A stretch of DNA of 64,000 nt from NCBI GenBank assembly GCA_009760855.2, contig WPIO01000121.1:1-64000 (forward strand), given 5' to 3'. Positions 37,501 through 48,480 of the stretch are shown piece after piece; positions within the stretch are counted from its first letter, which is position 1; each line of letters starts with the position of its first letter. The notes beneath the pieces are model-generated. The model saw only the letters and a program-made list of their open reading frames with translations. It was not told the DNA's origin and searched no databases. The position numbers and the translations under genes were made by a program. Origin of the DNA: Cristatella mucedo. Taxonomy: Eukaryota > Bryozoa > Phylactolaemata > Cristatellidae.

Positions 37501-40334
37501 AATCCTCTCAGAGCCCCTGGAACGGGTCTTCGGATTAGCCAAACTCATATATTGAAAGTTCAAACCTTGCTAGTATGTTCCAGTCTGGCTTTAGTGCTAA
37601 TCACTCCACAGAATTAGCATCGCTTCGGGTGTGCAACGACTTGCTTAATAATGCAGACATGGGTGGAGTGTCTCTGCTTGTTGTTCTCGATTTTATGACA
37701 GATTTTGACACTACCGATCAAACAGTTCTTCTTCAGCCGCTCTCATCTCGCCCGGGCATCACTGGCACTGCGCTGCAATGCTTCAGGTCATATTTTTTTG
37801 GGAGACTCCGGAGTAATAATGTGAATGGACAAAGGTCATCCAAAGTACCTCTAAAATTTGGGGTACCTTAGCGCTTCATGCTTGGTTTGGTTCTATTCAC
37901 GGATTATACTCTCCCTCTTGCCAATGTGATTGCCAAGCACAATCTAGACTTTCAGATATATGCCTATGACACTCAGTTATACCTTGCTTTGATTTACCCA
38001 GCATTTTAGAATATTGAATTCTCTTAATTTCATTGCAGCATATGCACATCAAGAATATACTGATACTGATACTATATATATACTGATTTTAACTGAGTCA
38101 TCTGCACTTGGATTTTGAATTCAACTATCCTTGAAGTGTACTATACTTGACCAATCTTAATCGCTCAATGTAATCTTATGAAAACCCCGTAACCTGTTAA
38201 TCACATCAAGTTTTCCACATTTGACGATCAATTTAATGGATTAAGATCCGCCAGATATTATAAGAGCCTTGATACTAATTACGTTTCTGTTAGAGTGCTA
38301 TTACTCGAGATAAATGATTTTTTTTAATTTAGCTAAGCAAAAAATTGCAATCTGTTTATCATCCGCGTCACTATCATAACTAAATGTCTGCTTTGATTTG
38401 TGTGTGAGAAATTAATTTAAAGTGAATTATATATTTTATTACTGGGGCACAGTCCACCAACGCATGACAATCGTCGTAATACTAGAAGGCAATGACGGAA
38501 ATGGCAGAGGAGGCGGAACTAGTTCCAACTTTCTTTGCAATATGCAATTGAACCGCTTTTGACTGCACATAGTTTTTATTGTACTTGCACATGTAATGGT
38601 ATCGCATTTTTTCCTTTAGGCTTCGGAACACCAGGAATCGTTTCCTTACGTGAGTATCAAGCGAAATTCGGAGACATTAGATATTGCATTCTCAAACGTT
38701 TTCGGTCATATTATGCGAAAACAAGAAGCTTTTGGCTGAAAACTAAAAGTAATCTTGACCAGAGTTAACTATACCAGATGCAAAATTTCGGCGATGAATT
38801 CAAATGCTCCTCTTAACAAATCACGTGGCATATACAGCCGACTGCAGGCCCTGCAAAATGTTTAGCTTCTTTCCGTTCAGACCGGCCTGCCACACTATCA
38901 ACGACCGATCAAGAATTGCTTACGGATCCACAATCATCGTGCTGCGGGCCGGCGTATGCATTCGATGGCGATATCAGAACCTACGCTCGCACAGACAATT
39001 ATACCTACCAATGGATTGCAGTTGATCTAGGAGGACAGCACGACATCACCGAGATTGTCGTGACGGCCCGATGCCAAAGATATGGTAGGTTATCACACAG
39101 CCACAAGCGAACGCTGCTGCTCGGCCGATCTCCAAGCTAAAACTAAGGCCACGACTGATTCATGCCACGAAATGACAAGCTTCTCCACCTGGACGTAGCA
39201 GGACGAAGCTTGAGAATGAGCCAGGTGAATTCCCCATTGCAGTGGCTGGTTATTTCCACGTTTTGCACCTACGTGGGCTGATATGCTAAGGAGCTAGATC
39301 ATGTATCTTCTGGCTAAGTCAAGTTACTCGCCTAAGAGTAATAATAACAACTCTGTATTTGTATTAGGCCCTGTTAAAAGTGAATCTCATTATATCCACT
39401 TTACAGATGCTGCATATATAGCAGTAGGGTCGCGTAGAGTATTCAAGGAGCTAGAGGGCTGGGAGGTTCAATGCAATGGTACAACAGAGTATGATCTGTA
39501 TAGACGTGCAAGATTAGACAGTGCTTGGCGATCATATCGGCTGGAGGGAGAGTGTAAGCTGTGAATTCAATATTGCATCTATGATTCTTGAAAAAACTGT
39601 TGCTAAGCAGGTGTTAGCTCATTTTAAAAAACTTGAAGTGTTTGAAGAATTTCGATCGAGCTCAAGAGGCAGCAATCCACTGAAACTGTTCTACTCCGTG
39701 TTAACAATGACATTCTATGCGGCAACAATGACGAAACTGTCACTGCCCTAGCTCTTCTAGATCTATCATCGGCCTTTGACACCATTGATCAAGATGTCTT
39801 GTTGAACAATTGACAACAACGATCGGTCTCTCAAGAAGACAAATATTCTAGGCTGTATGGGCTGATATTTCATCTTTATCGGTGGTTATATTCTTTTAAA
39901 ACATTCGCTGAGTTTAAACGTTCACCAGAAACTATGGCGCACTTGGCACTTGGCACTTCGGCACTCATAAAGAATGACCAACGGTGCAAAAAAAAATGAA
40001 GAGCTAGCGGCCACTCGCTCTGTAAGTTCTCGTTTCCGCCAACAACCCACAAACCAAATCGCCGCTGCTCGATTGCTGCATTTACCGTTTAGGTTACCGG
40101 GCACACGACTACGATTTGCACGTCGGCTCGAGCCCGACTCCCGTTTCTGGTTTCTTTGACGGATCACTGTGTGGCCGCTTCACAGGAAACATGCTGGATT
40201 GTCAGAACGTCACTTTTACGTGCCCAGCTTCAACAATTGGACAATACGTGAGCTTGCAAGTCAGGACGACAGGTTCCGATGGAGATAACTACTTGAACGT
40301 GGCCGAGATGACTGTCTATGGAGTTCTGCTGTAG
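22469..40334 (+). CDS. Secreted PAN/apple-FTP lectin gene, five exons (predicted)
   Basis: Joined exons are 22,469-22,544, 31,351-31,611, 38,620-38,649, 38,881-39,084 and 40,093-40,334. Each internal border is GT-AG and phase 1. The split codons complete sensibly (G, G, H, G) and the total of 813 nt reads through 270 codons to a single TAG. Domain order is signal peptide (about residues 1-24), PAN/apple module with a CCxxC cluster (about 27-112), a 10-residue linker from the mini-exon, then one FTP (fucolectin/tachylectin-4/pentraxin-like) domain (about 123-270). Such proteins are secreted carbohydrate-binding factors, often acting in agglutination or innate recognition. In this copy an Arg stands where I recall the fucose-contacting His of eel fucolectin, so ligand choice may differ. 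Introns of 8.8 and 7.0 kb are full of LINE debris. A poly(A) signal AATAAA lies at 40,650. Linking the distant first exon is the weakest step: the decayed block B2 is nearer to the PAN exon, and a mucin exon might also be included in some transcripts. Confidence 0.55.
22545..23590. other. Intron 1, proximal part
   Basis: AT-rich intronic DNA without recognised repeats. The B-block similarity continues to about 22,640, where TAATAAATTC and CGAGTTTTGATC-AACA are shared with 49,100-49,150. Confidence 0.4.
23840..24160 (+). mobile_element. LINE-beta 3' fragment, best-preserved plus-strand copy
   Basis: The frame at 23,835-24,107 carries WNSLP-like remnants and ends ...LLRETKSVGYRMRTESRLG and NSPA, followed by the family 3' UTR (CACCCACATGGTCTTTATGA, TGTGGAGTTACTGACGGAGAT). 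It lies inside intron 1. Confidence 0.65.
24160..25550. other. Intron 1, unassigned part with short minisatellite
   Basis: A 17-base-type repeat (ACTTTGACACATTGA variants) at about 24,707-24,755. No exon recognised. Confidence 0.4.
25550..26110 (+). pseudogene. Decayed 5' block B2 with signal-peptide exon remnant
   Basis: Same block as B1, with the motif AATCAATAAGTCC-GTGCAAATATAG at about 25,916-25,938 and an ATG at 26,015. The frame starts MRLLYSKAAAGG and drifts. At the exon end the GT donor is replaced (GTGTCAG/AGAAGAG at 26,087), so normal splicing should fail. It is the block nearest to the PAN exon at 31.35 kb. Confidence 0.5.
26330..26850 (-). mobile_element. LINE-beta fragment with AT-rich insertion
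   Basis: The minus strand carries ...LLSEKKSVILRMRTESRLGCE (a diverged SVGYR...ESRLGCE end) and, upstream, KTVG and FCS-like residues near 26,600-26,640. A block of AT-rich DNA (about 26,655-26,785) interrupts it. Confidence 0.6.
27072..27230 (-). repeat. SINE-1, best-preserved copy
   Basis: Minus-strand order: GCCGAGCTGGCTTGGCC head, GGTTAAGGTGC A-box region, GTCGCGGGCTCAAGCCCCG B box, then AAGCGCCTGAATAGAGATTAAG and TTCTCTTGGGGCGC, ending in TAAATAAA-type repeats. The tail equals the LINE-alpha 3' end, which implies mobilisation by that LINE. Confidence 0.7.
27230..27830 (-). mobile_element. LINE-beta reverse transcriptase fragment
   Basis: The minus strand reads TCGVPQGSVLDLMLFSICN (about 27,543-27,600) and LDLSPAFRSIDQCVLLERL (about 27,725-27,785), which are RT motifs PQGSVLGP and LLDLSAAFDTIDH. 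Many stops intervene. Inside intron 1. Confidence 0.75.
28490..29380 (-). mobile_element. LINE-alpha 3' fragment
   Basis: The family 3' end (minus) is at 28,500-28,580. Coding remnants include LAPAYLSDLL (about 28,900-28,949) and the HITPLL / LQLV region near 29,030-29,160. No open RT. Confidence 0.7.
29690..30260 (-). mobile_element. LINE-beta reverse transcriptase fragment, second copy
   Basis: Parallel to 27,230-27,620: a shared CAAGTATTTAGTTTATCAGTTACT segment and a minus-strand GVPRGS remnant of the PQGS motif near 30,163-30,190. Confidence 0.6.
30770..30950. repeat. Imperfect ~20-bp tandem repeat
   Basis: Repeated AACTTGCATTAAATAAGAA-like units, AT-rich, about eight diverged copies, in intron 1 just before the PAN exon. 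Confidence 0.6.
31351..31611 (+). CDS. Exon 2: PAN/apple domain
   Basis: GCTTCAG acceptor (ends 31,350) and AAAG/GTTTGT donor; 261 nt, phase 1 at both ends. The frame reads VQAFVIQFNFTSPVELSPG, then ADCCHQCSWELENCKSIQYV and NGTCKLHG. The C-C-x-x-C...C...C spacing with an aromatic strand and CxL end is that of PAN/apple modules, which bind proteins or sugars in secreted adhesins. One N-glycosylation site (NFT) and one NGT are present. Confidence 0.75.
31810..31990 (-). mobile_element. LINE-beta 3' remnant
   Basis: The minus strand matches the family end: CCACAAAGTC, GTAGTTAGGCAGGAGAGTTT and CTAAGCGTTCTTCGG are in the same order as at 21,420-21,490. Located in intron 2. Confidence 0.55.
32384..32782 (+). 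other. Unassigned 132-codon frame
   Basis: Open frame with several Cys and an RYLRFGYDHRKNEF stretch that faintly recalls Kunitz modules, and a TTTTGCAG acceptor at 32,445-32,452. The acceptor is in the wrong phase for the lectin exons and the Cys spacing does not fit a Kunitz domain. Function not assigned. Confidence 0.2.
33050..33850 (-). mobile_element. LINE-alpha fragment
   Basis: The minus-strand frame at 33,352-33,756 has LDNGNSLLAYLPDSAIRHL, CHIV--LADEQWLPVE and LAPAYLSDLL, matching the family C-terminus. The 3' end is at 33,055-33,130. Confidence 0.7.
34330..35140 (-). mobile_element. Probable LINE fragment, weak
   Basis: A minus-strand CSGVPRGVLQG at about 35,040-35,085 resembles the RT motif GVPQGSVLGP. 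The rest could not be aligned by eye. Confidence 0.35.
35200..36060 (-). mobile_element. LINE-alpha fragment
   Basis: The minus-strand frame at 35,663-35,923 reads VTSRLDFCNSLLTGL, NSAARLL and CHITPLLVDHHWLPSKQ. The family 3' UTR is at 35,205-35,300 with an (AAT)n tail. Confidence 0.75.
36061..37410. other. Intron 2, unassigned AT-rich part
   Basis: No exon or element recognised. A run of nine C lies at about 37,219. Confidence 0.4.
37420..38030 (+). mobile_element. LINE-alpha reverse transcriptase fragment
   Basis: FRPILKKATL, FQSGFSANHST, LLVVLDFMTDFDTTDQTVLL, GITGTALQCFRSYFFGRL and a broken YA-DTQLY follow in the order expected for RT motifs 1-5. The frame at 37,575-37,871 is open, but flanking stops and the damaged YADD box show it is dead. 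In intron 2. Confidence 0.8.
38620..38649 (+). CDS. Exon 3: 30-nt mini-exon
   Basis: TTTAG acceptor and perfect GTGAGT donor bound exactly 30 bases, which encode (G)FGTPGIVSL in phase 1. Near-identical 30-base exons stand at 51,200-51,229 and 58,129-58,158, and the first bases of the following intron are also conserved. It supplies the linker leading into the FTP domain. Confidence 0.7.
38881..39084 (+). CDS. Exon 4: FTP lectin domain, N-terminal half
   Basis: TTCAG acceptor, 204 nt, donor G/GTAGGT, phase 1 at both ends. Encodes RPATLST, a CC pair, YAFDGD, then YQWIAVDLGGQHDI and IVVTARCQRYG. The A-x-DG, W-x-VDLG and R-C positions are FTP hallmarks. Where I recall the fucose-contacting His in eel agglutinin, this copy has YARTDN, without His. 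Confidence 0.8.
39570..39830 (+). mobile_element. LINE reverse transcriptase fragment inside intron 4
   Basis: ILEKTVAKQVLAHFKKLEVFEEF, then (frameshifted) LLRVNNDILCG and LALLDLSSAFDTIDQDVLL. These are clear RT motifs of the L2/CR1 type, broken by a frameshift, and lie between the two FTP exons in the same orientation as the gene. Confidence 0.8.
40093..40334 (+). CDS. Exon 5: FTP lectin domain, C-terminal half, with stop
   Basis: CGTTTAG acceptor, phase 1 entry, 242 nt ending in TAG. Reads YRAHDYDLHVGSSPTP, CGRFTGN, VTFTCPAS, GQYVSLQV, and YLNVAEMTVYGVLL. The G-x-YV-x-(V/I) strand and the final L-x-(V/L)-A-E-(M/V)-x-V-Y-G are the signature of the FTP/F5-8C-like fold. Splicing to exon 4 restores a Gly codon. 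Confidence 0.85.
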
Positions 40335-42990
40335 TCTGCCAGGCTTCACGCCACGAAATCGTCTTAGCTGACGAGGACTCTGCACACAAGATTGCTATAC
40401 TGCCTCAGAACTTAAAAATTACACACGTTGAGGCTATTTATTGCATAGGTCGCCGATCTCAGAGATGTGGCTGAGCACTTGACTGGCCACTGCCTCTTGG
40501 TCAAAGTGGGCATGGAGCTTAAGCTTGCTGAGCCATTCTAGATAGTTCATGACTGCTGTAATCCTTAACCATGACAATCCTCGCGTATTATTTTCAATGA
40601 TCCTTATCATGGAGTGCACATATATATGATAGCCGGTCAGTAGAGCGTGAATAAAGCGAAATATTGTTGTATTGGTGGCTGTGGCTGCCTTTCACTGCTA
40701 TAGTCAGCTGGCGCTCGACGGGCCAGTGGAGCCCTGCAAATCGTGGGCGAGTGTCCGCCATGATTGAATAGCTATCATTAACGATTGAAGCTATCCATCT
40801 TGAATTCGGCTTTGGGCGAGTAAAGGAAAAGGGAGTGGGTTAGGTAAGGCACAAGAGAGCTTTTCGGCGTTCACACAGAATTGCTATGGATTTACCAGAA
40901 GCTTACTTTCCTGACCGTCGCACTGGAGGAGAGTCTTAAATCTTTGAAAATTGTATTATCTTTATGAGGCGTCATACAGACTTTGTGTCAATGATGTCGG
41001 AAAGGCGTGAGTATCGCGATGCATGCATTGGAAGTCATTAGGCTGAGTGCACATCCAAACGCACCACCAAAGAGCTAGAGTCGCAGAGCGTCACGTCTTT
41101 GTTCCAGCAAACTAGTTGGCGAACCAATCTCTCTGCCGATTACAAACCATTTTGCTTACAAATGACACCAATGCAACGGCGGAAGTAGGATTCCGTAGGA
41201 TGAGTGAGACTGTCGGGAAAGCTGGACGAGCTATATACGACGGATATTCGTTATCCACTAATACAAATCCACCGTTCTCTGGAAAGTTTATTGATTGGAA
41301 AACGTACTGCAATTATATCTGCATTAATAGGGTTTATCGACCATGGAAAGGAGCCTGTGAGCAAACGGAATGGAGCGATGGAGCTTCACCTAGCTGTGCA
41401 ATGATGCACGAAGGATGTTTGGACTTCTAGTAAAAAGCCAGTGAGTCTTGGAAATTGACACGATGAGGTGGCTATGCGTCGGCTTGCACTTTTATCGGGT
41501 TCTTTTAAATTCGTTTTTGCACCGGCGAGCTTTGCCGTGTTTTAGTTTGGTAATTTATGGCAACCTTGCCTCTTAAGCTGGCCATTAACGTTAGAGGTTC
41601 CGCCTGTACCACTACGATTAAGGTTGCAATTTTTCGGTCTTTAGTTAAGCGAGATGGGGCCTTATGGTGCAAAGAAGTGGCAGCGAAATAAATCACGTTA
41701 GGACCGAGTCAAAAAGTGGCAGACACAGACCGTGGAGCGCCCTGTCGGTCGTTTACCAGCGAATTATGGGATCTCCCTGTAACAGTGAATGGCCGGGCCT
41801 CTCTACAAACTAAGAAAGAACATTCTTTGTAGAAGGCTAAAAGCCCTCAGCCAAAGCATTTGAAAAATTATTATACATCAGGGTATTTCAGGAGCCAGAG
41901 CGGTGGGATATGAAGCTGATGTATACTAGGTGGCAAATAGTAAATGCCATTATAATATTTATGTATATTTATATTAATAATATTACTTTCTTAGTATATT
42001 TACGTATTCACTATTTAGTTACTATATTTTAGTTTGGCTCCTTGCTGCGCTTGCTTTCCGTACGTCGGAGGCAGTTTTGATGAGGGACAGGCAGGCTGCT
42101 TTCAGAGCGTGTGGCGTGTTTGCAAGTGATAGTTATCAACGTCAACACTGCTTTTCAAAGGTCAGAAGTAACATCAGTGAGCTCCAAGCTTTGGGATAAA
42201 ACTGTGTAAATGTACGGTGTCCAGAAGATTAGATGTTAGTATTCTGCGACGGATAACAATTTGTTTCAAAAAATAGTGGTAATATGATGGTGTGATGCAT
42301 AGATTTGCATTTTCTCACCTCAGGGTAGGTGCAGTAACCTAGAAACAAAGGCCACGGCCTTAAAAAAGCCCTACCTTCTCAGTCCGGTTTGTGCCCTGGA
42401 CAGCCAGGGCGAGCCATGCTCCATCTTTGCAGTCGGAGAGTCTTGTCCTGGCGGCCTGTACGCTACGACGTTCCTCGCAGTACTGCTTTAAGCCACAATC
42501 GACGACAGAACGACACTGCATTGTCGTCTAAAGCTTGGTGGTCCCAGCTCTGCCTGAACCGTCTGCTTTGAAGCGCCTGTGTCTGCCTGCACTTCCACCG
42601 AGATGGGGGCTCTTACAGTACGCTTCTGTGACTCACCCCTATGCAGAAAGAGGCAAACACAATCTTATTGAAAGTAATGGTTATTTCGCCACCATCTGCC
42701 GCCGCAGGTGCAATGGTCCTGATGTGGTAGTTTTCGGATAGTGCATCGAGCAACCGGATGCATGCCTAAGCGCCCGGCCGGAAATGCGGTGGCTCACTGG
42801 TCTGACTAGGGGTGACTTGCCGAACTCGGACAGCTTTCACTTGTCGTTTCAGCTATGGATGCATTCAAGTTGTTTCTCGGTTCATATCTAGCGATCATAA
42901 GTACGTGCGGGAGCTCGCATGATCCCTAATGTGATGCAACGTATCCTCGTCTGCAATTACGCTTAATATGAGGACTGAGTCGGAGTTACA
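40335..42990. other. Unassigned region
   Basis: Contains a 104-codon open frame at 41,116-41,430 (+) with Cys and Trp in its second half (FIDWKTYCNYICINRVYRPW, then WSDGASPSCAMMHEGCLDF). It has no recognised domain, and its only nearby acceptor is out of frame. Around 42,370-42,740 several Cys-rich frames (for instance SQGEPCSIFAVGESCPGG) are broken by stops and may be a decayed exon cluster of unknown type. Confidence 0.3.
40650..40655 (+). terminator. Candidate poly(A) signal of the lectin gene
   Basis: AATAAA 316 bases after the stop codon. It could serve 3' end formation; other AATAAA strings in AT-rich DNA are common. Confidence 0.35.
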
Positions 42991-42999
42991 TGGGAGAGA

Positions 43000-43300
43000 T
43001 TTTTTCAGTGTACCAAACACGAGAGCGGCTGTCGGTACTCGTGCTGTAGCCATAAAACTGCATCTCAAGCAAAAAAGAGCGTGGGAGAAACATTGCTGAG
43101 TCTTTAAGGCTGTCATGGTGGCGATTCGGTAGGACGAAGCAGCTACGGATGGCTGCAAAGAATGAGCCACAGTAAGCAGGAGGAGAGTAGTTGTCGTTGG
43201 GTACTAATTGCGGAAGTGAATTCCACACATCTAGGACTCACTGAGCAAAAGCTTCGGTCTCCAACGGTCTTTAAGAATAACAATGGGACTACTCCTTTAT
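43000..43300 (-). mobile_element. LINE-beta C-terminal fragment
   Basis: The minus strand carries LKTVGDRSFCSVSPRCVEFTSA and, in another frame, WNSLPQLVPNDN, then YGYSTSTDSRSRVW: the same end as 21.4-21.8 kb with frameshifts. Confidence 0.65.
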
Positions 43301-43575
43301 TGTCTGCTACGACGCCACTTTCAAAGTAGGACTCTTGCTTCTCCCACCATGCCACCAGACCGGTCATCCTGCCACAGCAAACACTTATCCCCCTTTTAGT
43401 AAACAGGTTATGAGGAAAGCCGCGAGGAATTACTTACGGACTTTCTTCTGTATACTAATCCGGAACTAAATTGCCGTGCTTCTACCGAGATCCAAGTTTT
43501 CCTCATGTTTTGCATTTGTCGACGATCATGCTTTCCTCGAATGCCATCTATGCAGTCAAAGCCTGTAATCTGTCT

Positions 43576-44395
<820 letters not shown>

Positions 44396-44399
44396 ATAT

Positions 44400-44460
44400 A
44401 ATAATAATAATTTAATTCAATTGTAAAGCGCCACAAGAAAACCTAATCTCTATTCAGATC
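44400..44460 (-). repeat. LINE-alpha/SINE-1 tail fragment
   Basis: (ATA)n, then AAAGCGCCACAAGAAAACCTA and ATCTCTATTCAG, the minus-strand form of the shared 3' tail. Confidence 0.55.
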
Positions 44461-44725
44461 AATGAACCAAGTTGGTAGATACATTTAGAGAGCAGTTCAT
44501 ATATGTGCCTTTATATTTATGTAAATAAATAATGAAATGCATATGCATTTATATTTACGAAGAGCACTTTGTATCCGTACTCACTTCGCCGACTCACTTC
44601 GTAGATTTTTCCTGGAAGCTGCACCGTCTGCACTGCTTGACTTAAAAGTGCTGTTATTTCAAGCGTCGTAAGTGCATCATCTTGCTGTGGGGTAGCGGTA
44701 CAGACGGATTTCATCACTTTCAATA

Positions 44726-44726
<1 letters not shown>

Positions 44727-44767
<41 letters not shown>

Positions 44768-44798
44768 GTGTGTGTGCTTGTCTCTGTGTCTGTAGGTG

Positions 44799-44853
<55 letters not shown>

Positions 44854-44902
44854 GTGAGCTTGTATGTGTGTGCGCACGTGTGTCTGAGTATCTGCGTCTC
44901 TG

Positions 44903-44960
<58 letters not shown>
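44727..44960. repeat. Compound microsatellite (TA)n-(TG)n-(GA)n
   Basis: (TA)n at 44,727-44,760, (TG)n at about 44,802-44,850, and (GA)n at about 44,904-44,955; a shorter impure GA tract follows at about 45,165-45,200. Confidence 0.95.
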
Positions 44961-44964
<4 letters not shown>

Positions 44965-45169
44965 ATGAGAGAGCGAGATAAGGGAATAGAGAAAGCAGAA
45001 ATTTTCGATAGCAGATACAGCCGTGTCTGATTGGTGGAGCGATTCATATTACAATTAAATTCTCATTGTGACTGATGAAACTCATATGCAGTGCACTGCT
45101 TTATCGTCCACACGGGAATAAAGGCATTTGCTTATCAAGTGCAAAAAAGCTCTAGTAGAGAGAAATAGT

Positions 45170-45199
<30 letters not shown>

Positions 45200-45200
<1 letters not shown>

Positions 45201-45710
45201 TGAGTAAGGTAGAAATCGAGTATTCTGCTCTGCTGATAAATAAAGAGTAACACGAGGTCTTGAAATATGGCATTTTAACCGTCCGACAATGTCCAGCGGC
45301 TAATCTGAGCTGTAATCCACGTGAAAAGGGTGTCCGATTACTGTGACATTGAGGCTGATAGCAGAGAGATATAAGTTGCATCGGGTCATTCCCACTTGCA
45401 GCCTTGGCTCGAAAGCCAGTGTCTGCAGTTTAAAAAGAAATCTTCGCTTTCCTAGCATTGCCCTTGCACTAGTTACAGCTTCAGCAGCCACGTGCACATG
45501 TCCACTCGCAACCGACTTCTGTCAATGCTTGCAGTACCTCAATACCAATACTCAGGAATGTCTATTGTCTGCATCCACGAGTGACGTGATCGTGCGGTTC
45601 ATTCACAAGTCAAGAAGACAGGTTTTTCTCTAGCCCCTATTCCTACTGTCTCATTCATAGATGCACTCACATGCTGCTGTCAGGCATAACTAACAACATA
45701 TATATATTTC
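45200..45710. other. Unassigned region
   Basis: A 96-codon frame (45,343-45,633, +) contains CTCPLATDFCQCLQYL, but no domain or splice context was recognised. Confidence 0.3.
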
Positions 45711-45719
45711 ACTAGCCTC

Positions 45720-47100
45720 AGGTCATGTCCCAGCATCGTTCACAAAGGCTGCAATAAGGCCAGTATTAACGAAAGCAACAATAGACAAAGAGATATTAAC
45801 CTTTGACTGGTTTTCCTTTTGCCATTCTTATTAACGACACTAGGAAGAGTCGGTAAAATCTGGCTGAACTAATAGATTACAACTTCACAACTTGGTAGTC
45901 AGTTTCATTCTGGTTTTTGAGCTTCTCAGTTCAATGAGTCAGCCTTGTTATGAGTGCATCGTACGTATCACCATCGTAGCAATGCACACTTTTGTTGAAT
46001 CTCTCTCGTGGTTTTACTAGATTTTTCGGTATCTTTTGATGCAGTCAAACATCACCTCTTATTCCATCGCCTCTCATCTCCAAAGGGCATCACTGGCACT
46101 GTACTGCAACGGTTCATGTCATATCTCAGTGGGAGACTACAGCTTATTGATTCGACCGGAAAACGATCATCCACTGGATCACTAAAGTGTGGGTACCTCA
46201 AGGCTTTAGTTTGGTCTGTTTCATTGCACTGATTAAACTCTTCAGCTGGCCAATGTAAATTGCCAGGCACAGCTAAGTCTTTCAATTCGATGCAGATAAA
46301 ACTCAATTGTTCCTCAGTTTTGATATCTTTCGAACATCCAGGATGTCTTATTCTCTCTCAACTCCTTTGCAGAATGTTTTGATTACATCCACGCATGGCT
46401 GGTAGCAAACTTCACGTGAATGAGTTGTGATAAAACAAATTACACGTTACGGGGCAAACCAAGTGTGATACAGAGATTAAAAAACGTTACACACAAAATC
46501 GGCTCTGCCAAAATATCTTCTGTTGAAATCGCCCACAATCTAGGTATGCTGTTACAATGTGACCTTTCATTAGACGACTGCATCAGCCTCACATTCAAGT
46601 CTGCCTACATTCAGCAACATAAACACCCTAAAGTACCGGCTTGCATGTTTAGGGATATTGAATATTGATTGGTATACGCTTTGTTAATATCGTGTCTCGA
46701 CGTATGATTAAAAGCTTGGCTAAATAAACAAGCGCTTTGCTATATTTTCTCAGATAGGATCGCACCCCCCCCCCCGCAGCACGTGACCCAAATATTGGCA
46801 AAATTTAACACAAAACCAGATGTGCACCTATTTACGACAGCATTTAGCGAATCCCTGCGATTTGACCTTTGTATGCTTATTCATGCCGACCATGCATGCT
46901 GCCACTGACCGTAATTGCATGCTGATCACGTGCATGTCACCCCTCATCATTGTATTCTATTTTTGTATTTAGCATGCTACCACTATGCCATTTGATCGTG
47001 TTTCCTTTGCTTTAAACGTAAATCACTCAAAAAGAGACGAAGTTCTGTGAGAGTGCTTTATCAACCATTTTAATAATATTATTATTGTTATCAAGGCACT
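45720..47100 (+). mobile_element. LINE-alpha, long decayed copy
   Basis: AIRPVLTKATIDKE, MVLLDFSVSFDAVKHHLLFHRL, GITGTVLQRFMSYLSGRL, then MSCDKTNYTLRGKPSVIQRL, KIGSAKISSVEIAHNLG and CDLSLDD follow in order with several frameshifts. The 3' end lies near 47,030-47,090 (GTGCTTTATCAACC, AATAATATTATT). Confidence 0.75.
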
Positions 47101-48480
47101 CTTATAAAAAACATGCCATCAAAAAGGAGCGTTTCTGGCTGTGCCTATACTTCCGACTTTCAGCTAAGAAACGCGGCCAAAATCGGTGATACCACACTTG
47201 GATGAAAGTGCGACGGCCAAAATAATTCATGTCATTTGTGACGTCATGCCTATATTTTCCCGATTCCCTCCGTCCTGCCCTACTCGCATTCAGTAAGCTC
47301 CACAGCATTTGGTGGCAGTATTATTACGTCACGTTGTGAAACTGACACAAGGCAGATTTGCAATGGCACGTTCGTTCGTCGGTAGCAGGGCTCTATAAAG
47401 ACGTGCGAAGGATACAATTTATAAATTATGCAATTTATAAAACATCGTTCGAGGACGCCCAGAGCGTCGTCAAAAATATTGAAAATGCTCGCCCCTATGT
47501 TGGTCGACGGAAACGCGCCTGTTGTCTGCAGCGGATCTTCTTTGAGGGATTACTTGGCATGCGAGTCGACCGCCGTTCAATCTGCAGGTTTCTAGAGACT
47601 TGATGACCGCTCACCGCTGGTACTTCTGCATAACCCGACCAAGAACCGACCACGTTCCGTCTCTTCAGCTGAGTTGAATTTAAGAATTACGCTCGGTTAA
47701 ATTATTTTGTTAAAAATAATTTTAATTGTAATTTTACGCACGCTTAATTGAGCCCAGTAGAAAAGTTGTTGCCGACGGCACGGTTGCTGCCTCGTTAAAT
47801 GGCGGAGGATCACCAAACGTTGAACGGACATTCATGCACTACGAAAGCGAAAGTGTTTTTTCAAGGAGTGCGTGCGTTTTCTCGCAATTTCCGTCGAGCT
47901 ACGCAGCTGACGAGACACCCGTGAAAATCAATACCGCGCGCGTGCAAGTCTCGCGGTGAAGTACGACGGTTCAGGTGTGGCCGATATTCTGGAATGGCCG
48001 ATGCGTTGGCACTGCTATGAGAGATGCATTTGCGGCCGACGCCGTCGGAGCTGGGGCTGCCGCGCCCATCTTGTGAAACCCGGACTGGCAGCATGTTCAA
48101 TTATTTTCCAATTACCATTTCCCAAAACGTTTCCATGCATGATATCAACGTGCTTATACGTACCGTCAAGGGCAAAATCTGCTTGAAACAACATCATTGT
48201 AGCTCTGCGTCATCAAAGGAGAAATACACTAAAGGAACTGTTTCTTTCTCTCCTTCTCTATATCCCTCCCTCTCTCTCTCTTTTGTTTAATAGTATTTCT
48301 TAACTACACTATTCAATTGTATCTTCAAATAGCTCCAATCATATCGTCCATGTGACCGTGACCGAAGGTAACCTATGCTGCAGCTCTTTCACGGCACTAA
48401 ATACAGATTTACTAAACAGAATTTACAAGATTTTCTTTCAGATTTACTAAAAAGATTGCCAAGGTGGCTGGCCACACCTT
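47101..48480. other. Unassigned region with a CpG-rich centre
   Basis: Sequence around 47,780-48,210 is richer in CpG than its surroundings and has overlapping frames on both strands without recognised domains. A CT-rich tract lies at about 48,245-48,285. Confidence 0.35.

Noticed and set aside
38535-38768. 77-codon frame as a single exon
   Set aside because: It runs through a perfect GTGAGT donor; the 30-nt mini-exon explains the conservation and the phase.
44517-45047. 176-codon minus-strand frame with HTHTHT and LSLSLS tracts
   Set aside because: Reads through a compound TA/TG/GA microsatellite.
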